Shown: positions 12,014-23,639, counted from the stretch's first letter. The stretch is 64,000 nucleotides of DNA from Brachycybe producta (GCA_036925085.1 JAUPFP010000026.1:1576001-1640000); one strand, 5' to 3'. Notes: generated by a model from the sequence alone, not told the origin. A program made the numbers and translations.

Positions 12014-15000
12014 GTAAACATAAATATTATTTTTACGCATAGCAGGATTTCTTTTGTTTTTTGTACGAAAATATTTTGTTCGCATGAATATGATTTTTAA
12101 TGTCTGCAACCAGACCGACCTCTAAAGCCCCTGGCAACTTTTGATGCAATTCAACTTGCTATGCAACTTGTGATGTGACTTGCAACTAGAACTTTGTAAT
12201 AAACTTCTATATGACACTATGCAACCTAGTTCCAATCAAGTTTTCAAAACTTCGTTCGTGACATGGGGGTGAATCTTGTACAGTATCACGCGCTATATTT
12301 AAATTTTTATCCTCGTTTTACTAAATTTTAAAATTTCAATGATATTCTCGGCAGTGGCGTAACGAGGGTGGGGCGGTCCGTCCTGGGCTGCACATTTTTG
12401 GGGGTGGCATAAACGAAAAGAAATTTTTTTTCCTGTCGGAATAGTAGAAGGGGTCTGAAGGGTCTGCCTAAAATGCAGAAAATAAAAAAACCGGGTGAAC
12501 CCTAGAAGAAATTATGAAATGTTTGTCGCTTGCTGCGCTCGCAGAATGTATTCTACAATCTAGCACTCATTTTTGATCTCGGGAAAATTGATAATTGATC
12601 TTTAATAAGTAATTACTATTGAGAACTGGTTTATTTAATAATTTCATCATTAATATAAAATTCAATAAAGCATTTCAATCACTGGGTATCGATAATATCG
12701 ATTAGCCCCTCAGAGACCAGAATCTGGTTGCGCAATGATGTGTATTGTGTTGTGTTTTTCATAAGGAAGGGGCGGAAAACTCAAGGACCGCCCAGGGCGG
12801 CACAAACTCTAGCTATGCCACTGATTCTGGATATGTAGTAAAACGCGGATAAAAAGTAAAATTACTTTCCACCACTTTCCTTCAAGGGGGCAGACATTGA
12901 AGAAAATCATGTACGATTTTCACTAAGATTCACAGCAGATCGTGTGGATGGAAAGTCGTTTTACTTTTTAGCTGCATTTTACTGGATATCCAGAATAGAG
13001 TTGAAATTTTAAAATTCAGTAAAAGTAAAATGGCTTCCGATACCGTACGAGATTCATCTGAAAGTCGGCCCGGCCTTGACATAAAAGTTTTGATAACTTG
13101 ATTGGAACTAGGTTGCATAGTGTGATATAGAAGTTTATTACAAAGTTCTAGTCGCAAGTCACATCACAGGTTGCATTGCAAGTTGAATTGCATTGAAGGT
13201 TGCTATAGTGTTAAAGGGGCTTTACATGAAAAGTCTCAGAAGTTGAACATGTTCAAACTCAATGAGACTGAGTTTCACACTAGTTAAAAAGAAAGTTTTA
13301 TCAAAAGTTGCTAGTGTGATAAAGGGCTTAATATGATATCTTGTATGAGTACCGCGTACCATTGAATTTAACGGTCCATTGAACTAATGAACCTTTGTTT
13401 TAAGTACTCCAACGCCCGGCACTAGAGAATGCGAGAGCATTCTAATTGAATGTCTGACAGATGAATCAACGTTCACCTGTTTGTGTCTATTTAATAATTT
13501 AATTAACTGTTTGAATAATTGTTCAACTGTCATATTGTTTCATTTATTTTAGAGTACATTAGTAAAAGTAATGTTTAATCAGCAGCGTGCGAGGCCCCTG
13601 AAAGCATGGAGCCCAAGATGGTTGCCTCGCTCGACTTGCTCTAAGGCCGGGCCTAAGTACTCCATAGTGGAGCTTAGAACAAAGATTGGTTTGTTAGTCA
13701 CAAAACTTAATTAGCCAATGGGATTATTTGAGCTAATGAAGTGGTAAAAGAGCAAAATAAAAAGCCAATCCTCTGATGGCCCTGCTGAATTTCAAAGAAA
13801 CGTTTTAAGAGGCTACATCGCAAAATTACTTTGAAAAATCTGCGCAAAGAGTGTTAGCATCGTTTTTCTATTGAGTCCTTAGATCCGATGTTAAAGAAAA
13901 AAATGTTAATTTTTAAAATACACAGTCGCGGCAATATGTTTATTTTTCCTATATAAAGTTGTCCAATATTAAGTTTTCAAAGTGCAACGTGCACCTTAAA
14001 TATATGCTGATCGAGTGATAGAATGACAAAAAATTGGTAAGTGCGGTTTATTTTAAATAAACTATTTTAAACTCGCGAATTTCTAACTTTTATGTTAAAC
14101 TACATTGAGTATGCGCTCGTAAGAAGAAGAAAAAACAGCCATCATCAAATAATTTCATAAAATATCCATAAAATAATTTTAAAGAACCAGAAAAAAATCA
14201 GCACGTGCACCAATGCGTTCAATGGCTTCACTATGGTTTAATTGTAGTTTTTTTGTATTTATTTTAAATATTTTTACGAGCATTTTAATGGATGTTTTTT
14301 TGGCGTACGAGCGCGTACTCAATGTAGAGTTAGAAATTCGCCATTTTTAAATAGTTTTTAAAATTATAACCGGCATTTTTTTGTCATTCTATCACGCGAT
14401 CAGCATATATTTAAGATGCACATTTGAACTTTGAAAAGTTAATATGAACAATAAACATATTGCCGCTACATTGTGCTAGCGCTGTTTGCGGAGATTTTTC
14501 GAAGTAATTTTGTGATGTAGTCTCTTAAACTAAGTAGCCTGTGATCCAGTGGGGATTTTAGCCTACTGAGCCCAGTGTAACACTTAAGTCAAGTAGCTCA
14601 CTGAGCCTATTGGTCTACTAAATTCAATTACAATGATTGTGAAGAAAACGTACACATTTGTCACTCAAGATGAAACTTTCTAAATGTATCTGAATGCAAT
14701 TTTTCTTTACAGCATCACAGAAGTAACCGAGAGGAAATTCGTCGTAAACTGGCGATGGGTTCTGATAATGAAGATTATTATGGAGGAGAACGGATGAACC
14801 GAAAACCAAGTTTGCAAACTAGATTACAAGTAAGTAATTTTGTGATTTTATGTTCGGTATTGTTTTTTTTTTGTTATCACTTTAGTAGTTGTAATTTGTA
14901 TATTTCAAGGGTGGGATGAATTTGCAGATATGTTTCATGAATGAAATGGTGGGAGATCAAGAAGTTAACCAAGAAACTGAGCCAACAATTAGCAGTAAAC

Positions 15001-18000
15001 AATTTATTTTTTCACCATCAAATGCATTAAATACGGTGATAATTGTATTTGAAGCTGTCAACTGTTCATTAGTCATGAATGTAATTTATTTATTTCAGAT
15101 TGTGCTTGAAAATATGCAAACAAATTCTATAGAAAAATCTTTGACCCATTTGGTAACAAAAGTCGAGGAGGAAAAATGTGGTGATTTCGTATCAAAGCAA
15201 GCCAAACTACAGGCAGAGGCGAGGATTGCCCTCGTACAAGCAAAACAAATGGCCCACATGCAAATGGAAGTGGAAAAACAACGGAAAAAGAAATCGCCTA
15301 TTGCTGAAATGGTTAGTCTAGAATTTTTAGTGATGTGCGATTGTCAAAAATAAACTATTGCTAATATTTCACAGTACTGATGGATAGTATTGATAGTCGC
15401 TTCAATATCGATAGTGCTATCGATAAGATTCGATAGTTTTCAACTTTTCCCAATTGGTGGAAATATTTATTTTACAAAACCTACTGAAAATTGAAAAGCC
15501 GTTGTTTTTGAAGATAGATTCTTGTTGATCTGAAAAATGAAAATAAATGCTTTTGTGGGATTTTTATTGAAAATAATGAAAAGATTTAAGTCATGCAACC
15601 CTCTAAAATGTTAATTTAAAATTTCAATATGAAGTTATTGAACAAGCGTTCACTTAACGTCACAAAAGTCACATGACTAATGATAGCACATTGCAGTTTA
15701 AGAGTGCAGACGATGAAAAAAGGTGCCGATGATGGCGCCATCTAACATCCAGGAAATCTTTAAGATACATTAATATATGTGATTATAGGTATTTTAAACT
15801 AATTTACATTCTCAGTAACTCGCCTCAAGGTTTCATTCATTTCTGCACATAATTGTTTGATTTAAGTCTTGGTTTAGAATCTAAAGTTTAGATCACTGAA
15901 AGGAGTCATTATTTAATTTACTTATACAAGGGTTACTTATAAATGGTTAACACAGATTAGGGTCCCTAGGGTTGCATAGACCCTTGGGCTTAGTGACATT
16001 TCTCTCTGTAAAATATTAGTCTTGGAGTTGGTGAGCTCTAACTTATTGGCAGTTTCTGAAACTAGGTGATGGTCACTTCTAGCATGAGTAGTCATGATCT
16101 TTTAGATTGTCAATTCTTTTGCTGGTAGATCGGTAAACACCTGAAGCATGCTAATATCCTAATTAATCTGGGGATATACTGATAGGACTTATAATAACAC
16201 TTGTGGCAACTAACCTGACGGTTGTCCAGCACATAACAACCATGATCTTTTAGATTGTCGGTTCTTTTTGTTGGAAGGTATTTTTGGTAAACGGCAAAGG
16301 AACTAAGTTTAAATTGTTCAAACAAAGATATGGTTTGAGTAGATATCGTGGTGACCTTAAAGGGTTTACTACATTTATTGTAAATGTTTATTTATATTGC
16401 TTTGATTTATTTTTGTAATTTGAAATTGGTGATGGGTAGGTTAGGAGTTTTTCTGTGGAAAACTAATTGGCATTAGACGAGCAAGTATTAGTCTTCAGAT
16501 ATGCTTATTCAGCTTTTTTATCGTTAAATATTTTTTTTACTAAGTGTATGTAGTCAATTTCACGGCTAAAATTTAATAGGCATTCATTGACCTTTTGAAC
16601 CTTAATAATTTAAATGTCATTGGTTTTTCTCAATAAATAAAGTATTAAAAGCCGGGGGGGGGGACCAACAAATATAGCTTAATACACTGTAAAAGGTTAA
16701 AGCCTAGTACACACCTGGATTTTTTGTTGCGATACATTGTTGCGGCACTGCTTCAATACAATGTTGTGGGGCAGAATCGCAACTGATGCGATTTAGACCA
16801 GCAACATTGTTCCGTGTCCACACCTATACTCAGTTTCTTTCCCTCCTTCTGGCTTTCACCATGTCATTATCACCTGCGGCAGTGGCACTTTCATTATGTG
16901 CTTACACTGTCATTGGTCAAGATGGGCGGAAAAAAAACAGAAACGGTGGTAGGCACTGGGCACACAAGCTTTTCTCAGCCAAGAACACATTCACTTCACC
17001 CTGAAATTAAAAAATGGGGCAAGAGTTCAAAATCTCAAAAACACAATTTAGTAGTGAATTTACACAGAAGGTACTCAAGTAGTTTAACAGTATTTTAAAA
17101 GCTTAGTTTTTAATAATTAATAGCAAACTGAGCTCTTTTGAGTTTTTGTTCATGTTTCAAAAAGTGTCCACACTATGAATTGTTTCGCAACAGTGTTTAA
17201 ATGTTTCTCCTTTTGATGAGGCAAGAAACATGAATCTGAGCTGACGTGACTCAGCCCCGAAACATTTCAACATTGTTGCAGGTCTGATTCGCAACTGACA
17301 CGATTCAGACCCGCAACATTGTATCACCACAAAGAATTGTGTTACAGACAATTTGCATTAGAATAAATAGACATGGACTGGCAGTTTATTTTAATCAGAA
17401 TTTATTTTTTTTTCGGAATTTTCTAACATAATTTTTTCATTTGTTTCTAGGTGGGCATTCCATTTCCCGATGGAAGGCGGAAAGTTAGTCGACAAGCGCT
17501 TTGCGAAATGAATGTAGCCCAGTTACAAGTTATTGCAAATGATCTACATACACAAATAGAAAGTAAAGCTTTTTCTTTTATTATTTGTTTCATGAGAGAA
17601 TTGTTATTTGTAACCTCTGTAATCTAAAGTCTTTGTTTAATTGATCTTTCCCTTTCTACTATGCATACCACATAGCCAGTTAGTATGTGATTAATTGAAT
17701 TACAGGGGCACCAGATATGGCAATGAAATAGTAATATTGATTTTACTTTTTATGTCAAGTGAATATCTTTTCTTGTTATTCATTCCATGAAACAGATACT
17801 AGAATTGTCAATACACTAATACCTCATTACCTCGGTTTACGGCCGAGATACGTTCCGAGAAAGTTGGCTTTAATACGAATGTAGTATGTAGTTTCCCGAT
17901 TTTGTTGGCCGTATGTCGAAAAGTTTTTGGCTGTAAATCAAAACTGTGCTATAATTTAACAAGAGATTCAAGGAACCCTATGATCTGTGTTGCATTATGT

Positions 18001-21000
18001 TAGTGTGTGGTCATATGGCAAGACGTTTATGCAAATAGAAATTCAGGAATGTCCAAATAGAAGAAATTAAGAAATTCCCCCCCCCCCCCCCCCCCCCCCC
18101 CCGAAAATTTCGAAATCAAATGCAAACTTATGCAAATTTCCAATTAAAATATTGGATTATTTGCAATTTTATTACGGAATAAACTGATTATTGCACAAAC
18201 ACCATTACAATGCCAAATGTATATTGTTGTTTCCCTTCATGCTATATATGAGCTTTGTATAGACACGTTGCCCACACCAACTGGAAATTGTATGAATGAG
18301 TATAAGTGTTACAATTTTTTTCTCAAGGTTTGAATGATGATTTGGTACATATGCTTCTGGAACGAGATGACCTCCACATGGAACAAGACTCCATGCTCGT
18401 TGACATTGAAGATCTTACACGATATGTGTGAGTAATTTCTAACTTTTATGTTTATCTTCTATCGAATACCATAATTTGCTAAGGGTAGTAAGGGCTGACT
18501 CTATCTCTTCACTCCCTCCCTCCCTTTGTGCACGAATGTTTTCCGAAATGTCATGATCCTGCTTTAATTGTTTCTTTTTAAATTGCTGCTGAGATCGACG
18601 TCTGTTCGAAAATCGTTCATGTAGGCAAAAGCTGCAAAATAATTGATGGTACAACTCAGGAAAGCTTTAAATAATTCTTTATTTATATACAAAACATTTA
18701 ATGAGCGTTTTTACAACCTGAACTCCATTCTCAGGGCTCCTGGACATGCAGGAACCCAAGAATCAAGTCAATTTCGAAAGTAATATTTCCGAGAAGTGAC
18801 AGGATCAGGTTACGCTCCCTCTCAGCTGATGTGCCGGCCTTTATATATACGCAGGGAACGATAATTCATCGTGACATGCAGGACGCAATACCCAATTAGT
18901 GTGGGCGTCCACCTGTCACTTGCCCGAAAATACTCCCGCCCCAGAAACCAAGAATTTTTTTCTAGAATATTCCAAAAGAAAAGCGTGGTTTCAGTGCGAG
19001 GTTCTTTTGAAAATTGTAAATCAGAAAAATGACATTCTATTTACAAATGAACTCTTATATAACAGATGACGCAAGAGAACAGAAAAAAATATATAGCTGG
19101 CAAATAGCCAATAACAACAGATGATCGCACCGCAAAATTGAATAAAAAAATTCCAAGACATTACAGAAACTATATACTGGAATTGTGAAAATTAATCAGT
19201 ATACACATCTTTAGATGGGCTTCTTGGTAGGCTACATTAGAATTTTCAATTTTTCTACTGTTACCTTATTTTTGTGAAAAAACATCAAATTTCACCAGAA
19301 CCCTGAACATATATTTATTGAATCACGTTTTCTTTTTCTTCAAAGAATTCAGATAACCCACTTTGATTTTGGTAACGGTCAACTTTGTTCTCACAATTTA
19401 CATTGGTAGCAAAATTGGTCTTTGGCGGAGAAGTGAGAGGTCCTTGGTTCAGGTCGTGGCTGGAGTTTTTGTGTATTAATTTTTTTAATGCAAGGCAGGC
19501 TTAGACCAGGATCAAGCAAAGTATTTACTTGAAATGTTGTATATTGCGAAATAGTCTCAATCTGAGACATTATGTAAGACTATCACACCTCTCGAAGATG
19601 GTCTTTCGTTCTAGTTTTTAATTTTAGTTAGAGTTTAGTTAGATTTTAGAGAGATAGTTACATTGTTAAATCTTTACACATTTATTGACCATCTATTTAA
19701 TATACTGTACTTTGTACCACATTTAAAATAACTACTGTAAATGTAACAGTCATAGCAAATGCATCCTGAATTGTACCTCAAAGTTAAGGAAGTCTGTCTT
19801 TAGGTATATATTGATGATATATACGGTATGTCTACACAGAGATATTTTTTTGACAGGCTGGCTCAGCCTCTCTTTTTGTGCACGAATGTTCTCAGGAACT
19901 ATGCAGTCTCATACCTGGTTTTCACTGCAGAAATGGACCTTATGTCCAATAAGCGCCTCTAGTGGCAGTAGGCCATAAGATGGCCCCCTAAGAAGTTAGC
20001 AGACCAAACTTTAAAATATAATTTTATGGAAAAATCGCTGCACTGGTAAGTTTTTTTTTTGCCGTTATGTCTTAAATTACTCACCCAACGTTCATGAATT
20101 TTAAAAAAAAATAAAGACAAAAGTACTTAGTTCCACATCCATGCATTAGTTTTTTGTTTTCGATGTTTTGTTCTGAACGTTACCGTGAAACCGAAACTTG
20201 TTTACATGGAAGCCAATGGAGATTTTGATAAATCGGCAAGTTCTTTTGCTTATTTCTTGCAAATTATTTGCACAATTATCGTGACATTTTAAAGAAATAA
20301 AGATAAAAGTACTGTAGTTTTACAGCCAGGCGTTGGTTTTTTAATGCCCCTCGTTGTTTTTGTTTTCTATGTTTTATTCTGAACCCTACAATGAATAGTT
20401 GGAGGGAATTTTTTTGAATAATACATGAAAACAAACAAACAGCAAGAATATTCAATTAAACAATAATTGATTATAAAACTGCCTATTTTTATTTTTTTTT
20501 TAATTTCACGATAATTGTGCAAGTAAATAGCAAAAGAACTTACCGACATATAGAAATCTTTATTGGCTTCCATGTTAAAAGTCTCGGTGTAACAGCAACG
20601 TTCGGAACAAAACATTGAAAAGAAAAAAAAAACGAGGAGTATTAAAAAAAACTAATGCAATGATGTGAAACTAAGTACTTTTTTCTTTATTTTTTTCAAA
20701 AATTCACGAAAATTGGGTAAGTAATTTGCAAGAAAACAGCAAAAAAAAAACGTACCGGTGCAGCGATTTTTCCATAGTGTCCTATGTTAAAGTTTCGTCT
20801 GCTAATTTCTTAGGGGCCATATTATCGCCTACTGCCACTAGAGGACAGGCAATTAGAAATCGGGACGAACAAAAGTTGGCTCCTCCCTTTTTATGACGAC
20901 CGGCAACTTTAATTGGTTTGTTGCGTGGTTCGATGTTGAAAAGGGCGGAGCATGTTATGTCAGACTAGGGCATAAAAAGGGCGGAGCCAACTTCTGGTTG

Positions 21001-21870
21001 TCCCGATTTCTAATTGCGTGTCACTTGTGGCGCTTATTGAACATAAGGTCCATTAACTGCAATTATATAACCAAAGTTATAGTTAACTGTATACACTTGG
21101 AAGTGGTAGGCCTACTGTTGTGTTTCTAGTTAAAAGAGACTTGCTTTTGGTTAAATGATTGACACTTTGTTTTGTGAAATTTCCACTCATTCGGTGAAAA
21201 GTTAGTGTTATCATAAATAATATAGGGAAGTGACGTATTTAAACATTCAAGTAATGTGGTTAACCACATTGTGTCAATGCAGTTGAGTTAACTAACATTG
21301 TTCAGAAATTGAACCATGGTTTAATTTAACCACATTCGTTTCCACTAGAAATTAGCTGTGGTTAACTTTTTAACTGCAGTTAATTTGTGTAGTGGAAACG
21401 ACGTATAATAACTAATGGACTTATTTTAGATGGCCTTCGGAGTAGGTTGAGTTTGAGTTTTCGATTTTTATCCATTTACCTCGTTTTCATAAAGAATCGT
21501 GAATTTTCACTTCAGAAGAAATGCTTAAATGGTGGATTTGTTTTGTATATTCGTTTCTGTTCTGGGCAGAATAGCGAATATTCTCCATTCCAAATTCTGT
21601 CTTCGTATTATTCATTCCGTATATGGGTTTTCCATTTTTTCTGTATTCATTAAAAAAAATAATAGAGAAGCAAAATGAAACCATATACCTGTATGGGCCC
21701 TAATGAGTGAGTGTAGTTGTATTTTTTGATTGTTTAATGTTTATATACTGTATATTTACATTTTCTCTAGAGGTGCTGTGGACCAATCTGCAATGAATGA
21801 TGTCGGGCATGGTAAACTTCAACTGCCACTTTTACTACAAAAAACAAGCAAGAAACGCTTGTTAAAGTGA
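10891..21870 (+). CDS. SCHIP1: SCHIP1 homologue (schwannomin-interacting protein 1), 5' end outside recognised exons
   Basis: Adaptor protein of the SCHIP1 family. Family knowledge: the conserved C-terminal region binds merlin/NF2-type FERM proteins in the Hippo pathway and ankyrin-linked membrane complexes. Exons: 10891-12013, 14713-14829, 14910-15035, 15099-15311, 17451-17562, 18328-18427 and probably 21771-21870; all phases fit and give about 629 residues. Diagnostic matches to the vertebrate protein are [71 protein letters not shown] and [11 protein letters not shown]. The end of the protein is a leucine-rich coiled coil. The first recognised exon opens with a split codon, so the start codon lies upstream and I could not find it. 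Introns carry foldback and hAT-like insertions. Identity is very secure; the last exon is the weakest part. Confidence 0.9.
12116..13228. mobile_element. Long foldback element interrupted by a hAT-like MITE
   Basis: The left arm (CTCTAAAGCCCCTGGCAACT, continuing through CACTATGCAACCTAGTTCCA to about 12250) is inverted in the right arm (TTGATTGGAACTAGGTTGCA through TTAAAGGGGCTTT). The interior also has inverted parts. A separate element with CAGTGGCGTAAC ends is inserted at 12352-12823. Confidence 0.75.
12352..12823. mobile_element. hAT-like non-autonomous element (CAGTGGCGTA ends)
   Basis: Ends CAGTGGCGTAACGAG and AGCTATGCCACTG. The flanks ATTCTCGG and ATTCTGGA look like a decayed 8-base target duplication. 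Nested in the 12116-13228 foldback. Confidence 0.65.
13229..13804. other. SCHIP1 intron sequence
   Basis: No exon candidate or clear repeat boundary was found between the two foldback elements. Confidence 0.4.
13809..14524. mobile_element. TTAA foldback family, full-length copy
   Basis: Flanked by TTAA on both sides (13805-13808, 14525-14528). Arms of more than 300 bases are inverted: GAGGCTACATCGCAAAATTA at left, TTTTGTGATGTAGTCTC at right. A short asymmetric centre includes CAGCACGTGCACCAATGCG. Confidence 0.85.
14713..14829 (+). CDS. SCHIP1: SCHIP1 exon with [12 protein letters not shown] motif
   Basis: 39 codons between acceptor TTTCTTTACAG and donor GTAAGT, phase 0 at both ends. It encodes [16 protein letters not shown] near its start and KPSLQTRLQ at its end. 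Both are landmarks at the start of the conserved SCHIP1 region. Confidence 0.92.
14910..15035 (+). CDS. SCHIP1: SCHIP1 exon with GGMNLQICF motif
   Basis: Begins after TATTTCAAG with GGT GGG ATG and encodes [12 protein letters not shown], the strongest SCHIP1 signature. The proposed donor is ACG|GTGATA in phase 0. The frame stays open through the next 63 bases, so the 3' boundary is inferred from phase and from the hydrophobic, AT-rich character of the following segment. Confidence 0.75.
15099..15311 (+). CDS. SCHIP1: SCHIP1 exon with [14 protein letters not shown] motif
   Basis: 71 codons from acceptor TTTATTTATTTCAG to donor ATG|GTTAGT. It encodes [19 protein letters not shown] followed by [16 protein letters not shown], the helical, basic part of the conserved domain. 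Confidence 0.88.
15403..15435. repeat. Short palindromic run
   Basis: Overlapping ATCGATAGTGCTATCGAT palindromes in the SCHIP1 intron; no function inferred. Confidence 0.4.
16092..16276. repeat. Direct repeat pair
   Basis: CATGATCTTTTAGATTGTC occurs near 16094 and again near 16241, each followed by a nearly identical TTCTTTT stretch. Confidence 0.5.
16714..17345. mobile_element. Foldback element rich in GCAACATTGT
   Basis: Both ends carry inverted GCAACATTGT / ACAATGTTG motifs with GTGTCCACAC internally. The sequence lies inside a SCHIP1 intron and has no coding capacity that I trust. Confidence 0.5.
17451..17562 (+). CDS. SCHIP1: SCHIP1 exon, [15 protein letters not shown] helix
   Basis: From acceptor TTGTTTCTAG to donor GAA A|GTAAAG, ending in phase 1. 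It encodes [20 protein letters not shown] and then [17 protein letters not shown], the first half of the terminal coiled coil. The split codon AGT joins perfectly to the next exon. Confidence 0.92.
17563..18327. other. SCHIP1 intron with possible Tigger-like fragment and a poly-C tract
   Basis: 17822-17960 contains GGTTTACGGCCGAGATACGT and an inverted-looking partner GGCCGTATGTCG, suggestive of an old DNA-transposon end. 18076-18102 is 27 consecutive C bases. Confidence 0.4.
18328..18427 (+). CDS. SCHIP1: SCHIP1 exon, [10 protein letters not shown] coiled coil
   Basis: Begins after TTTTCTCAAG and encodes [20 protein letters not shown] then [13 protein letters not shown]. The donor GTGAGT at 18428 leaves phase 2. 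A weaker alternative donor, GTGTGA, lies two bases earlier and leaves phase 0. Confidence 0.9.
18428..19390. other. Last SCHIP1 intron, GC-richer structured stretch
   Basis: 18720-18970 is less AT-rich and has small stems (ACGAT/ATCGT, GGACGC/GCGTCC). A 24-base string with TTTGTGCACGAATGTT at 18526 recurs at 19877. Possibly an old retroelement end; no coding domain recognised. Confidence 0.3.
19404..19470 (+). repeat. Possible tRNA-derived SINE head
   Basis: TAGCAAAATTGG at 19407 resembles a polymerase III A box and GGTTCAGGTCG at 19446 a B box. A tRNA-like fold and a repeated tail were not established. Confidence 0.25.
19935..21051. mobile_element. Large foldback element with a nested MITE in its right arm
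   Basis: The left end GGACCTTATGTCCAATAAGC and the right end GCGCTTATTGAACATAAGGT are inverted. Inner matched arms include GCGCCTCTAGTGGCAGTAGG and its complement, and CGCTGCACTGGTAAG versus CTTACCGGTGCAGCG. The right arm is split by a MITE at 20851-21015. Confidence 0.75.
20851..21015. mobile_element. GC-box/CRE MITE copy nested in a foldback
   Basis: AATTAGAAATCGGGACGAAC at left and GTCCCGATTTCTAATT at right, with GGGCGGAGC boxes. Inserted between CTAGAGGACAGGC and GCGTGTCACTTGTGG of the surrounding element. Confidence 0.8.
21225..21410. repeat. Inverted TTAACCACA-rich segment
   Basis: Repeated TTAACCACA and TGTGGTTAA motifs in both orientations, ending in GTAGTGGAAACGACG; probably a small foldback remnant just upstream of the proposed SCHIP1 terminal exon. 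Confidence 0.4.
21771..21870 (+). CDS. SCHIP1: Probable SCHIP1 terminal exon
   Basis: Acceptor TTTTCTCTAG is followed by a phase-compatible open stretch of 33 codons ending in TGA at 21868-21870, finishing in KTSKKRLLK. Only phase, splice site and position after the LTRY exon support it; I recognise no conserved sequence in the tail. Vertebrate SCHIP1 also ends within a few dozen residues of this point with a basic tail. A donor-like ATG|GTAAAC at 21811 leaves open another splice form. Confidence 0.45.
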
Positions 21871-22448
21871 AGTTTTGTTTTGTGGGTCTAGCTACTTATT
21901 TCTTTATCGATGTGCTTATGAGATTCACATCGAAAAATGTTTGTATCTACAGTGTAAAATATGTTTTACTTGGTGTGATCTTTGTCATGACACTGACAAT
22001 AACAATTTTGCACCGTTTTTGTATCATTACAGCAATTGCTTGGCCACTATTATGCATACATGGTTCGATGTATTGGAATCAACATTGTTTGAAACCAGCA
22101 AACAAATACTGTACATTCAACGTGCTCACATACAAGTTGCAGCACTCATAACTGGAAGGTTGTGATGTCAGATTTGTTGACTGAAAAAAATTAGGTTGGT
22201 GTCATTTTGTATAAATGGAAAAAAAATTAATGTAAGAAATCTTTCATTTTTAACTGTTGATAACATTTTGTTTTTGAGTTTTAAGAACGTTTTCTAAGAT
22301 ACGAAATGATACGAGCCACAATTTTAGACAACCCGCTGATGTCGCAGGCTTTAAGTTATGATGCTTAAACTATAGGCATATACCCTCTAGATGGGCATAC
22401 ACATGTAACTCCAACAACAAGGGTGAAAGGTCCATGTATTTTTTAAGG
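21871..22448. other. Downstream of SCHIP1, no gene recognised
   Basis: Two overlapping ORFs near 21867-22165 lack any family motif. No strong canonical polyadenylation signal stood out. Confidence 0.4.
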
Positions 22449-23129
22449 GGCTACATCACAAGATTACTTCGAAAAATCTCCGCAAAGAGCGCTACCATCG
22501 TTTCTAGCATAGACCCAATGTTAAAGAATAAATGTTAATTTTTAAAATACACAGTCGCGGCAATATGTTTATTTTTTTTATTTAAAGTTGTCAACTATTG
22601 TTTTCAGTGGGGCAATGTGCACTTTAAATATATGCTGATCGAGTGATAGAATGACAAAAAATTGGTAAGTGCGGTTATATTTTTAAAACTATTTAAAAAT
22701 CGCGAATTTCTAATTCTTATGTTAAACTCCATTGAGTATACACAAATAAGATCCATTAAAATGCTCGTAAAAATAATGTTACTGTAGCTTAATTGTGGTT
22801 TTTTAAAATTTAGGTATTTTTATGAGCATTTTAATGGATGGTTTTTTTTATTATTTAATGGAGTTTATCTAATCGAGACTATTTCAAAATATAACCACAT
22901 TTACCAATTTTTTTGTCATTCTATCACTCGATCAGCATATGTTTAAAGTGCACATTGCGCTTTGAAAACTTAATATTGGCAACTTTAAATATGAAAAATA
23001 AATATATTGTGTATTTTAAAAAATTAACATTTTTTCTTTAACATTGTGTCTATGGGCTCAATAGAAAAACGACGCTAACGCTCTTTGCGGAGATTTCTCG
23101 AAGTAATATTCTGTGTTCTGTGTAGCCTC
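22449..23129. mobile_element. TTAA foldback family, copy 3
   Basis: TTAA at 22445-22448 and 23130-23133. Ends GGGGCTACATCACAAGATTA and GTGTAGCCTC. The centre is shortened relative to the copy at 27187. Confidence 0.85.
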
Positions 23130-23133
23130 TTAA

Positions 23134-23639
23134 GGTGGAAGTACATGGCATACTTTATTGAAATCAATAGTGTTGAAACCATCAAAACCAATAAATTGAA
23201 CATGTTACCGTTTATGGTGGATTGTTTTAAATCAAATTGATTTAAATCGAGATTTTAATCAATTGACTTTTTGATTACGATCACTACTGATTAAATTAAA
23301 CAACTGGCAATACCGTAAAAATCAAATAATTGAAAACACTTGTAATAATAATCTGGCTGACAGGTGAATAAGCAGATGGAACGCTTCGAACAATTTCTTA
23401 AATTTGAAATAAGTTTAAATAAAAAGAAAACCGATTTAAATCAAATAAATAATTTTTTTATTTTTAATTATTAGTTGGTTCTTCTAAATAGTCACCTAAA
23501 GTTTCTTAATTTTTTTTTTTTCAATATTAAAAACTATCTCTTATTTAAAACAATTTATTAATTTTAAAATTATATAAAGAAGTGGCTGACGTTTCGATTG
23601 CATTCATAATCATCCTTAGAGCCTACATTTAATTTTTGT
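23134..23639. other. AT-rich spacer
   Basis: TTTAAATC-rich sequence without recognised features. Confidence 0.4.

Noticed and set aside
14916..15353. One continuous 145-codon gene
   Set aside because: It is SCHIP1 exons with an in-frame short intron and a read-through into the next intron after 15311.
18076..18102. Poly-C run as a functional element
   Set aside because: A plain homopolymer; other C runs occur at 26138, 54856 and 56066, and length may be a sequencing artefact.
19404..19470. A functional tRNA gene
   Set aside because: Only A-box-like and B-box-like strings are present; I could not form a cloverleaf with an acceptor stem.
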